A DNA stretch of 45,401 bases from Paracoccaceae bacterium (lineage in GTDB: Bacteria; Pseudomonadota; Alphaproteobacteria; Rhodobacterales; Rhodobacteraceae). This document shows, in pieces, positions 15,998-24,299 of this stretch. The position numbers were made by a program, and so were the translations under genes. Positions within the stretch are counted from its first letter, which is position 1, and each line of letters starts with the position of its first letter. The stretch spans positions 1 to 45,401 of the forward strand of contig JAPOXR010000068.1 of the NCBI GenBank assembly GCA_026706985.1. Reading direction: 5' to 3'. The notes under the pieces are model-generated. The model did not search any database, was not told where the DNA came from, and saw nothing but the letters and a program-made list of their open reading frames with translations.

Positions 15998-18376
15998 ATG
16001 GCAGAAAGCGCGACGCCACAGGATGTTGCCGCAGCGCCGCTGTTTGAACCGTCAATCCGTAACGCGCTGCCTTATTTCGCACCCATAGCGATTTTTCCGT
16101 TCATCATCTGCGCCGCGGCGTTCGGCGGCTGGTGGCTGATTGGTCCGTTTATTTTTATCTGGTTCACCGATCAATTCGACACCGTTTTCGGTGAGGATTT
16201 GCGCAACATGAATCCGCGGCATCCCGGGGACAGCCGACTCTACTGGTACAAGCTGGCAGTGTGGATTTGGGTGGCCCTCTATCCGGTCACGCTCATTTTC
16301 GCATTCCGGCAGGTTTTCACTGCCGGACATCTTGCCTTCTGGGAAGGGGCGTTGATTGTGATTGCCCTCGGTGCCATGGCCAGAATGGCACTCAATGCCG
16401 GCCATGACATGATGCACCGCCGTGCTGTCTGGGAAAGGCGCATCGGCGAAGTTCTGATGGCTTCGGTGTCCTTTCCGCAGGAAATCACCGAACATATTTT
16501 TGTCCATCATGCCCTAATCGGCACACCAAAAGATTCACTTTCACCACCCAAAGGTCTGAGTTTCTGGCGCTATCTGCCAAGCTCGGTGGGCCGCAGCTAT
16601 CTGGATGCCTGGCGGGTCGAGCGAAGCCGGCTGAGACGGCGTCGTCTGCCCGTCTGGCATTACACGAACCCGATCTGGAGATACTTCCTGGAGACTGCAG
16701 CCTGGTATGCTTTGGCTTTTTGGATTGGCGGAGTCCGGGGTATCATTGTTTTCGCCATCATCTGCATGTTCGGGATCATTCAGCTGCGGATGGCCGACTA
16801 TATTCAGCATTACGGGTTGCAGCGCATACGGCTGCCCGACGGCCGCTACGATCAGGTCCGGCCCCGGCATTCCTGGAGTGCCGCCTATCAATTATCGAAC
16901 TGGCTCTACTATAATTCACAGCGGCACGCGGATCATCATCTTGCCGCAACCCGGCTGTATCCGCTGCTGCAGCATTGCGGAGAGGATGAATCGCCGCGCC
17001 TTCCCGGAAGCTATTCCGCCATGGGCAGCCTTTTGATGTTTCCGAAGCGCTGGTTCGCGAAAATGGACCCGTTGGTTGATGAGTGGCGGGCGCGGTTCTA
17101 TCCACAGGTCAGCGATTGGCGGGCCTATGACAGCCGTGCCTATCGGGTGCAGCCGGATGCGTATGAGGCCATTACCGAGGTTTTTGCGCTTTCACCGAAG
17201 CTCGCCGAATGGATGAATAAGCACCCGGAATTACTCGACGGATTGTTGAGCCGCGAATTCACCGATCTTGATCTGCCGGCGGGGTTCGGACCGGATCCGG
17301 ATTTTGAGGCGTTTGCCCGCAAGGGGCTTGCACGCGTCTATTGGACGCATGAATTCGACACGAAGCAGATGCTTGTGAGAATTTCTGAAATTCCTGTTCA
17401 AAGCGTCAGGGAGGCGGTCGAAACGGCAAGGGTCTGGTCCAACGAAAAGGCCTTTCAGGTCTGTATCCATGTGCTCCGGGGCAATTTGTCGCCCGCTGAG
17501 GCGGGCATCGCCTTTTCCAATATTGCGGAAGCCTCGATTGTCTCTCTGCTGTCGACTGTTGAAGATTATTCGGGCGGGGGCGAGGGAAGCTTTGCAGCGG
17601 TGATGCTGGGTGATTCAGCGGGTCGGGCGGCGGTGTTCGGTGGGGATTTGGAAATCTGCCTGTTGCATGACGGCTCAGAGGCACTGTGCCGCCGCGCCCT
17701 CGGGGCCGTGCGCGCCTGGTCTGAGAACAATCTGTTATACGCGGATGTTTCCTCCGGTGGCGACCACAGCCCGGTCTGTTCGCTCGCCGATTTTCAACAT
17801 GACCGGATGGCCGATTCAATTGATGAGATCACCTTTATGCGTCGGATCTTCGCGAGCACCGGATCCGATATCGGCCGCCGGTTTGACCAGGTCCGCCTCG
17901 CGATTCTGACATCTGGCGGTGTAAGCGAAAAGCTGCCCGCAGAATCTCACCTGAATCCGGGGGGCGCCGGTGAATCAGGGTTGTTGAATTTTGAGGATGC
18001 AGAGGGCGGGTTTCGGGATATTGGTCGCGCCGCACGCATTCTGCAGTTCAGGCATGCCGCCGAGATACCGGAACTCCTCAACTCGGATTTGGGTTCCATT
18101 TTCAGACTTGCCGGCGAGCGCGGCCTTATCGCAGCCGAGGCTGCGGAAAAGCTGGCCGAGGCCGGCGCATTCTGGAGCAACCTGCGCGGCGCGCTGAAGC
18201 TGGTGGCAGTGGAAGAATTCTCAAACGAGACAGTATCGCCCGAAATCGGCGCATTTCTTGCCGCATCATGCGGGTGCGAGGATTTTGCTCATCTGGACGC
18301 AGCTATCCGCCGGATGGCCGCATCCGCGTCGGTCGATCTTGAACCAATTGTCGGACAGCGCCAGCCTACGTCCTGA
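15998..18376 (+). CDS. AlkB-like di-iron hydroxylase fused to a GlnE-like nucleotidyltransferase module
   Basis: 792 residues; GGAGG precedes the ATG. Residues about 20-350 are an integral-membrane alkane-hydroxylase-type domain with the histidine clusters GHDMMH (136-140), EHIFVHH (165-171) and QRHADHH (310-314), plus the AlkB signature DYIQHYGLQR...GRYDQVRPRHSW (268-293). These bind two irons; AlkB hydroxylates terminal carbons of alkyl chains. Residues about 385-792 resemble glutamine-synthetase adenylyltransferase (GlnE): FALSPKLAEWMNKHPELLDG, the nucleotidyltransferase loop FGGDLEICLLHD (Asp550, Glu552 in place of the usual SDLD) and GGFRDIGRAARILQFRH. The second half is weakly conserved and may be catalytic or only a scaffold. 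I know of no described protein with this pairing. First gene of the biosynthetic operon. Confidence 0.85.
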   Translation: MAESATPQDVAAAPLFEPSIRNALPYFAPIAIFPFIICAAAFGGWWLIGPFIFIWFTDQFDTVFGEDLRNMNPRHPGDSRLYWYKLAVWIWVALYPVTLIFAFRQVFTAGHLAFWEGALIVIALGAMARMALNAGHDMMHRRAVWERRIGEVLMASVSFPQEITEHIFVHHALIGTPKDSLSPPKGLSFWRYLPSSVGRSYLDAWRVERSRLRRRRLPVWHYTNPIWRYFLETAAWYALAFWIGGVRGIIVFAIICMFGIIQLRMADYIQHYGLQRIRLPDGRYDQVRPRHSWSAAYQLSNWLYYNSQRHADHHLAATRLYPLLQHCGEDESPRLPGSYSAMGSLLMFPKRWFAKMDPLVDEWRARFYPQVSDWRAYDSRAYRVQPDAYEAITEVFALSPKLAEWMNKHPELLDGLLSREFTDLDLPAGFGPDPDFEAFARKGLARVYWTHEFDTKQMLVRISEIPVQSVREAVETARVWSNEKAFQVCIHVLRGNLSPAEAGIAFSNIAEASIVSLLSTVEDYSGGGEGSFAAVMLGDSAGRAAVFGGDLEICLLHDGSEALCRRALGAVRAWSENNLLYADVSSGGDHSPVCSLADFQHDRMADSIDEITFMRRIFASTGSDIGRRFDQVRLAILTSGGVSEKLPAESHLNPGGAGESGLLNFEDAEGGFRDIGRAARILQFRHAAEIPELLNSDLGSIFRLAGERGLIAAEAAEKLAEAGAFWSNLRGALKLVAVEEFSNETVSPEIGAFLAASCGCEDFAHLDAAIRRMAASASVDLEPIVGQRQPTS

Positions 18377-18430
18377 CAGGGTATTTTTCCACCGAACGAA
18401 GTCAAATTCAGCGCAATCACGAGGTCCGTC

Positions 18431-19540
18431 ATGAAGGGGCAATTTCGAAAACGGTTCGGTGAGTTGCTGGAATATGCGGATGTCCGCATTGATGGTGACC
18501 GCCCCTGGGATCTGCAGGTGAACCGGGAGGAAGTGTTCGCAAGAATGTTTGCCTCGGGTTCGTTGGGTTTGGGCGAGAGCTATGTGGATGGCTGGTGGGA
18601 TTGTGACCGGCTCGACGAGTTGATGTGCCGTCTCAGCGGCGCCGAACTGAAATCCCGGTTCCGTGCCGGCGACATCATTCATGTCCTTCATTCTCTTCTG
18701 GTGACCATTCCGTACAGGCGCAGTGACCCGGATGCGGAGGGCAAAGTGCATTATGAGCAGAAAAGGGAACTTTATCGCTGCATGCTCGATAAACGCATGA
18801 TCTATAGCTGTGCGTTCTGGGAAAATGCCAAATCGCTTGATGAGGCACAGGAACACAAACTGGATCTGATCGCCCGTAAATTGCGGCTCAAACCCGGCAT
18901 GAAGATACTGGATATCGGCTGTGGCTGGGGTGGTGCCTTACATTATCTTGCGGAAAAATATGGTGTTTCCGGTGTCGCAGTGACGATTTCCCCGGATCAG
19001 TTCGCTGCTGCCAGCGAACTCTATGCCGGTCTGCCATTGGAGGTTCGGCTGCAGGATTACCGCGCCGTCAGCGAGCAGTTCGACCACAGCTTTTCAATCG
19101 ACATGCTCGGCCATGTGGGTCGGCGAAATTACCGCAAATATTTGCGGACCGTGAGGCGCCAGCTGCACCCCGGTGGGCTGCATCTGGTGCAGACCGCGGG
19201 CAGCGCCAATCGCTCGGTGAAGGCTGACCCCTGGGTCAACCGCTATATTTTTCCGGGAAGCCATATTCCGTCACCGAAGCAGATTGCCGAGGCTTCCGAA
19301 GGTGTGTTGGTTTTGCAGGACTGGCATAACTTTACACAGGATTACGACCGTACTTTCATGTGTTGGTACGAAAACCTGTCTGCTGCTTGGGAGGCGCTCG
19401 GATATGATAATGACGATCGTCTTTTCCGCATGTGGCGCTACTATCTTCTGAGTTTCGCAGGGGTGTTCAGATCAGGTGTGAGTCAGCTTTGGCAGATTAC
19501 ATTTTCCCGGGATGGCGCGAGTCCGGGAAATATTCGATAG
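18431..19540 (+). CDS. cyclopropane-fatty-acid synthase homologue with altered active site
   Basis: 369 residues, close to E. coli Cfa along its length; GAGG lies six bases before the ATG. The SAM site LDIGCGWGG (160-168) and Y-S-C-A-F-W (Cys127) are intact. Cfa enzymes transfer a methylene from SAM to a double bond of a membrane lipid, using a bound bicarbonate as base. Of the five E. coli bicarbonate-site residues, Cys139 (here Cys127) and Tyr317 (Tyr305) remain. Glu239 is Gly227 (MLGHVG), His266 is Gln254 (LVQTAG) and Ile268 is Ala256. Ring closure may therefore be lost or changed, for example to plain methyl transfer, or the substrate may differ. It sits 54 bases after the AlkB-GlnE gene in the same operon. 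Confidence 0.88.
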   Translation: MKGQFRKRFGELLEYADVRIDGDRPWDLQVNREEVFARMFASGSLGLGESYVDGWWDCDRLDELMCRLSGAELKSRFRAGDIIHVLHSLLVTIPYRRSDPDAEGKVHYEQKRELYRCMLDKRMIYSCAFWENAKSLDEAQEHKLDLIARKLRLKPGMKILDIGCGWGGALHYLAEKYGVSGVAVTISPDQFAAASELYAGLPLEVRLQDYRAVSEQFDHSFSIDMLGHVGRRNYRKYLRTVRRQLHPGGLHLVQTAGSANRSVKADPWVNRYIFPGSHIPSPKQIAEASEGVLVLQDWHNFTQDYDRTFMCWYENLSAAWEALGYDNDDRLFRMWRYYLLSFAGVFRSGVSQLWQITFSRDGASPGNIR

Positions 19541-19567
19541 CGGACCTGTGAATCGGAATCCTGGCTG

Positions 19568-21862
19568 ATGCAGCAGCGAATTCTCAAGCGCACCGCCGGT
19601 GATACCGGCTTGATCGAAAACCCGGTGCTTGCACCGCATTTCGAATTTCGTGCGATTGATGGGCAACAGGTGTTCCTGGTTTCAGAAACCTTCAATACAT
19701 TGTTGCATGGTGAAATTTATACCGGGTTACTGCCGCTTCTCGACGGAAGCAAATCATACCGCGAAATCGTTGTGGCTCTCACCGGCAGCCATTCCGAAGC
19801 AAGCATTCGAACGGCGATGGTGGGTTTGGCATCCCGCGGCTACATCGTTTCAGCGGATTACCGGATGCAGCGCGGACAGGCGGCATTCTGGTCCTCGCAC
19901 GGCGCATCGCCCCGCTGGGCCGAGACACGTCTTGCAGCGGCCACTGTATCGGTATGCGGTGATCGCGGGCAGCTTAAGCAACCACTGGAATCGCTGGGGG
20001 TGGCGGTGGCGGAAACCAACTCCACACTCTCTGTAATAGTATGCTGGGACTTTCTTGACGGACGGCACGCTGAAACCAACCGGGTGCATTTGGCCTCCGG
20101 TGAACCCTGGATGCTGGTTTGCTCCGGCGGAATTCGCCCGCTGATCGGACCGATCTTCCGGCCGGCGGAGAAAGGTCCGTGCTGGGCCTGTCTTGCCTAT
20201 CGCCTGCGCGGCCATCAGGAAGTCCATAATTTTTTGAGAAATCTGGAAAATGCTGCCTTTCAACCGAAGGCTGCTGAACCGGTTTTCCTTGAGGCGGTTT
20301 ACCGTCTTGCCGCCGTTGAAATCGCCAAATGGCTGGTTCTGGAAAACAGGGCACCGATCCACAATCAGGCTATCTCATTTGATGCCGCTGAGCTGAAGAT
20401 CGGTCGACATGCGGTCAAAAACCGTCCTCAATGTGCCGCCTGCGGCGATGAAGCGCTCTACCGGTCCGACCGCGACCCTGAACCCATTTGCCTGAATCCA
20501 AGCCCGAAACGGGTCAGCAACAGTGGCGGTCAGCGTTCGGTTGCGCCGCAGTCGACGGTGGCAAAATACCGGCATCTCGTCGATCCCGTCAGCGGTGTCG
20601 TGACGTGGTTGAGACGAATGACCGGTGAGACTGACACATGGCTCAATGTGCATTGGGCCGGCAGCAATATCGCGCTCAAGAACAGAATGTTGAGCGTGCT
20701 GAGACTCAGCCTACGGACCAAGAGTGCGGGCAAGGGCAGCACCGGCCAACAATCCGAAGCCAGCGCGCTCTGCGAGGCGCTGGAGCGCTATTCCGGGGCC
20801 TTCCATGGTGATGAGATCTGTGGTCGGCGACGGTTTACGGACTTTGCCGGAACAGGAGAATCCGACGCTGTTCATCCGAACGATGTGCAGCTCTTCAGCG
20901 ACCGGCAATTGCGCAATGCGGCAAAAATTAATGCCGAGGGGCATCCCTACAATGTGGTACCCCCGCGATTTGACCCGGACGCGGAAATTGACTGGACACC
21001 TGTATGGTCACTCACCCGGGGACGGCACCGCTACCTGCCGACATCGCTGCTCTTTTACGGAAAATCCAGCGATCATCGCGGGGTCACGGATTTCGTGGCG
21101 GATTCAAATGGCTGCGCTGCCGGCAACACGCTTGAAGAGGCCATACTCCAGGGGTTTTTTGAGTTGGTCGAGCGCGATGCATTTGCGGTGTGGTGGTACA
21201 ATCGGCTACGCTTTCCCGGTGTCGATCTGAGCAGTTTTCAGGACGAATTCCTATCCTCCGCCGAGAGTTACTATCAGCGCATCAAACGTGAACTTTGGGT
21301 TCTGGATATTACCGGCGATCTTGGAATTCCGACATTCGTGGCGCTTTCGCGCCGAGCCGACGGCGATGACGAAGTCATCATTTACGGTGCTGGCGCACAT
21401 CTGGATCCGCACATCGCTGTTCTGCGCGCCGTATGTGAGCTGAACCAGTTCCTGAATTGGGCCCAGGCTGCAGGGCCGGGCGGCGCAGGATTCAAGGTCG
21501 ATGATCCGCAATGCCTGTCGTGGTGGAGCGGTGCGACGATTGCCCAGCACCAGTACCTGGCCCCGGATTCGGCCGCCACGCCGCGCCGGATGTCCGATTA
21601 TCCCATCCTTGACAGCGGCGATGTGCTTGAGGATCTGCAGGCCTGCCGGGCACTTGTGGAAGCTAAGGGAATGGAATTCCTGGTGCTTGATCAGACCCGT
21701 CCGGACATCGGTATGCCGGTTGTGCGGGTGATAGTGCCGGGACTGCGCCACTATTGGGCAAGGTTTGCACCGGGGCGCCTGTATGATGTTCCGGTGGCTA
21801 TGGGTTGGCGTGATCGTGCGTGCACGGAATCGGAATTGAACCCGGCACCGGTCATCGGTTGA
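19568..21862 (+). CDS. fused TOMM cyclodehydratase (docking/E1-like domain + YcaO)
   Basis: 764 residues. Residues about 10-300 form the leader-docking, ThiF/E1-like part of TOMM cyclodehydratases (TIGR03882 type: YTGLLPLLDGSKSYREIVVA, AAFWSSHGASPRWAETRL), with a zinc site from C205WAC208 and C289AAC292. Residues about 330-764 are a YcaO domain with the ATP/Mg motifs SEASALCEALERYSG (396-410) and LQGFFELVERDAF (527-539). The protein ends NPAPVIG, near the Pro-rich tail typical of azoline-forming YcaOs. Known members use ATP to cyclise Cys, Ser or Thr into azolines on a leader-bearing peptide. The obvious substrate is the CCC end of the precursor at 29210-29485. It lies 27 bases after the cfa-like gene. 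Confidence 0.93.
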   Translation: MQQRILKRTAGDTGLIENPVLAPHFEFRAIDGQQVFLVSETFNTLLHGEIYTGLLPLLDGSKSYREIVVALTGSHSEASIRTAMVGLASRGYIVSADYRMQRGQAAFWSSHGASPRWAETRLAAATVSVCGDRGQLKQPLESLGVAVAETNSTLSVIVCWDFLDGRHAETNRVHLASGEPWMLVCSGGIRPLIGPIFRPAEKGPCWACLAYRLRGHQEVHNFLRNLENAAFQPKAAEPVFLEAVYRLAAVEIAKWLVLENRAPIHNQAISFDAAELKIGRHAVKNRPQCAACGDEALYRSDRDPEPICLNPSPKRVSNSGGQRSVAPQSTVAKYRHLVDPVSGVVTWLRRMTGETDTWLNVHWAGSNIALKNRMLSVLRLSLRTKSAGKGSTGQQSEASALCEALERYSGAFHGDEICGRRRFTDFAGTGESDAVHPNDVQLFSDRQLRNAAKINAEGHPYNVVPPRFDPDAEIDWTPVWSLTRGRHRYLPTSLLFYGKSSDHRGVTDFVADSNGCAAGNTLEEAILQGFFELVERDAFAVWWYNRLRFPGVDLSSFQDEFLSSAESYYQRIKRELWVLDITGDLGIPTFVALSRRADGDDEVIIYGAGAHLDPHIAVLRAVCELNQFLNWAQAAGPGGAGFKVDDPQCLSWWSGATIAQHQYLAPDSAATPRRMSDYPILDSGDVLEDLQACRALVEAKGMEFLVLDQTRPDIGMPVVRVIVPGLRHYWARFAPGRLYDVPVAMGWRDRACTESELNPAPVIG

Positions 21863-21931
21863 GAGGTAATCCGGTATGGAGATGAAGAAGACCGGCTTAT
21901 CCACCCGCCCGGACTGCAGGAAGGTGGAAAG

Positions 21932-23065
21932 GTGAGCGTTAGGGAAGGCTGGGCATACACTGAAGAGCAGCTTCTGCGTATTTCGGGTTCCATGGGACAG
22001 TTGCTCAATCAGCTCAGGCCACATGTTTCATCCCGGCTCATTGACGGTCGGGCTTGGGAGAATTTGCTCGAACGCGCGGGTGAGGTGCCGGCGACTTTCG
22101 CTGCTTTCCCGTTCGGTTTCGAGATTCCGCTGCAGGATCCGGCACTGCGGGCGGATTTCGGTGTGACTTTGGTCGGAGACAGCAGGACTGCCGCATTTGT
22201 CCAGAAAGGAACCTGGCCGGAAAAGTCGCGGAACACGGTGTCAAGGCTTGCCCGGTTCCTGGACGAAACCGATCGGGAAGACTCGCTGCTGCGCCATGTG
22301 GTCGGTCAGAAATTGCTGCTGGAGTATGACATTGATCCTGGAACCCGCAAAACATGTCCGGACCCGGGCGTGTTTCTATACCCGATCGATGATGTGTTGG
22401 CAGGCGGCGGGCAGAGAATTCGGGAATTGGGTGCGGTGCATGACGCCGTTCTATCGGCTGGCGGCTGGCAACCGGACATGGTGGAGCGGCGGCATTTTGA
22501 ACATGTTTACGGGGAGCTTGAGGCGGCGTGCTGCATCAAAGCAGTCGGAACATTTCCGGCGAGGCAAAGAGTAGTCCGCGTTGCCGCGACCGGGTTCAGA
22601 AAGGCCGGGCAAGTGACGGCGTTCCTGCGGCAGGTGGGCTGGCCGGGACAGGCTGAAGCCGTCGGCGATACGGTTTCATTTTTCGCGAGGCGCAACGCTT
22701 TCGCCTATCTGGGGATTCACCTTGATATCACCGCGGACAGTGTGGGGCCGAAACTGGGGCTGAGCTTTTTCGCCCAGGAGAAAGAGTGGCTGAAGGATAT
22801 CCGGCACTGGAGCGTTCTCATTGATGGTATCGGTGAGCGGGGTTATGCTCTCCCGGAAAAACTCGCGGAACTGGCGCGCTGGTCCACCGGTTCGGCAACC
22901 CTATTGGCGCCATCAGGTCCGATCATGCTGGTGCGGGGAATTCACCATATCAAATTCGCGATAACCGGAGACCGGGTCGAGCAGGTTAAGGGCTATGTGT
23001 TTTTTCTGATGATGTCTGCCCGCAACAGGAACCGCGGCGAATTTCAGCAAACGCCCGCGGACTGA
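21932..23065 (+). CDS. RiPP-locus protein of unknown family, paralogue A
   Basis: 377 residues from a GTG preceded by GGAAGGTGGAAAG. No signal peptide or membrane helix. It is a clear distant paralogue of the protein at 24300-25436. Shared features in order: F-P-F near residue 80, LLLEYDID (LLHYDID in the other), GVFLYPID, AIGTFPARQR / AIGAFPERDR, LGIHLDITADSVGPKLGLSFF, SGPIMLVRGIHHIKFAI and VKGYVFFLMMS. The alternating hydrophobic C-terminal half suggests mostly beta structure. I do not recognise the family. Position between the cyclodehydratase and the haem oxygenase implies a tailoring or substrate-handling role. A barrel-type transferase such as an ABBA prenyltransferase is conceivable but I cannot support it. 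Confidence 0.7.
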   Translation: MSVREGWAYTEEQLLRISGSMGQLLNQLRPHVSSRLIDGRAWENLLERAGEVPATFAAFPFGFEIPLQDPALRADFGVTLVGDSRTAAFVQKGTWPEKSRNTVSRLARFLDETDREDSLLRHVVGQKLLLEYDIDPGTRKTCPDPGVFLYPIDDVLAGGGQRIRELGAVHDAVLSAGGWQPDMVERRHFEHVYGELEAACCIKAVGTFPARQRVVRVAATGFRKAGQVTAFLRQVGWPGQAEAVGDTVSFFARRNAFAYLGIHLDITADSVGPKLGLSFFAQEKEWLKDIRHWSVLIDGIGERGYALPEKLAELARWSTGSATLLAPSGPIMLVRGIHHIKFAITGDRVEQVKGYVFFLMMSARNRNRGEFQQTPAD

Positions 23066-23147
23066 AGCCGGTTCAATGGGCGTGCCCGATGCAAGCCTTC
23101 CGCATTTTCGATAAGGTCACTTGCCGAATGGCAAAGAATCGGATGCA

Positions 23148-24290
23148 ATGACCGACACTGACATACCAATCGTATATCGTGACGGTTACAGGAAGGCATC
23201 CGCGGTCAATCCTGAATTCGCGCAAGCCTATATTGAACTCACCCGCACCGATGATCCCCCTGCCGATGCGGTTGTTGCGCTGCTGGCATCGCTTGACGGC
23301 AGCGAAGTTGAACGCTTCATGAATGCCGGAATGGCAGGTGACAGAGCGACTCTGAGCGGGGCACCGCAGGAGTTGCGTGACTTCTTTGAAACCCTCCGCC
23401 AGGTGCCGGTCTGGTATGACCGGAATGTGGTCGTTCCCGGGCAGGCAGCGTTCTGTGCGCATTTGGACTTATTTGCTGCCGGACTGGTTACCGTTACTCT
23501 GCGCAACTTCAACAGCCTGATGAGCCGGATATTCTACATGACGGGGCAGTTCACGACCCGGAAAGGGCTGCTGTTGATCCGCAGCAATACCCGGTTTCTG
23601 GTTGAGATGATGATGTTTCCCGGCGGCCTGGAGCCTGGACGGGAAGGCTGGAAATTCGCTGTCAGGATCCGGCTTGTGCATGCACGGATCAGGCGCCAGT
23701 TGCGAAAGTCGGGCAAATGGGACGAATCGGCCTATGGAACACCGGTCAGTGCCGCCAATATGGCGCTCGCATCGGCCAATTTCTCCGCCGCGATGATCCG
23801 TGACGTGCAGTCTCTGGGCGCTGAATTGAATGACGAGTCGCGTGCGGCTCTGATGCAGATATGGCGTTACGCATCCTGGGTTATGGGAACACCCGAAAAG
23901 CTGCTGTTCGGCGGCAATGAGGCGCAGACGGTTGAGTTGGCCCGGATAGGACATCTTTGCGAACCGCCACCCGATGGAATCTCAGCGGTAATCACGAATG
24001 CAACCGTACATGCTTTGCCGGAGGTCGCGAAACTGACAGAAGCCGGAGCCAAACGCGGTATGGTGGAGAAGACCTATCTTCTGTCGCGCGCATTGCTCGG
24101 TGACGAGCTTGCGGATCAATACGGATTTCCTCTGCCGAAAGCCGGCCGCGCCACGAGTGCGGTGGCCGGGCCTCTTCATTGTAACCCTTTCATACATCTG
24201 CTCAGGGCGGCATCGGTTGGCGATCTCTGCCGTCGTTTGCCCGAGGTGGAGTTGATTCCGATGCGGCTGCGGCAAGCACTGGAAGGGTGA
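23148..24290 (+). CDS. MpaB/rubber-oxygenase family (DUF2236) haem oxygenase
   Basis: About 380 residues from the ATG at 23148; a TTG at 23121 with AAGG just before it is an alternative start. The centre matches the ER-bound oxygenase MpaB / latex-clearing protein family: VPVWYD, a helix YMTGQFTTRKGLLLIRSNTR, MMMFPGGLEPGREGW, then RIRLVHARIRRQL, whose His is the likely haem ligand, and WRYASWVMGTPEKLL. Family members are b-type haem oxygenases that cleave C=C bonds in isoprenoid chains (rubber oxygenase Lcp, mycophenolic-acid MpaB). In this locus it sits between two paralogous genes, which suggests oxidation of a lipid or prenyl group on the product. Catalytic role is inferred. Confidence 0.78.
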   Translation: MTDTDIPIVYRDGYRKASAVNPEFAQAYIELTRTDDPPADAVVALLASLDGSEVERFMNAGMAGDRATLSGAPQELRDFFETLRQVPVWYDRNVVVPGQAAFCAHLDLFAAGLVTVTLRNFNSLMSRIFYMTGQFTTRKGLLLIRSNTRFLVEMMMFPGGLEPGREGWKFAVRIRLVHARIRRQLRKSGKWDESAYGTPVSAANMALASANFSAAMIRDVQSLGAELNDESRAALMQIWRYASWVMGTPEKLLFGGNEAQTVELARIGHLCEPPPDGISAVITNATVHALPEVAKLTEAGAKRGMVEKTYLLSRALLGDELADQYGFPLPKAGRATSAVAGPLHCNPFIHLLRAASVGDLCRRLPEVELIPMRLRQALEG

Positions 24291-24299
24291 GACCGCGCG

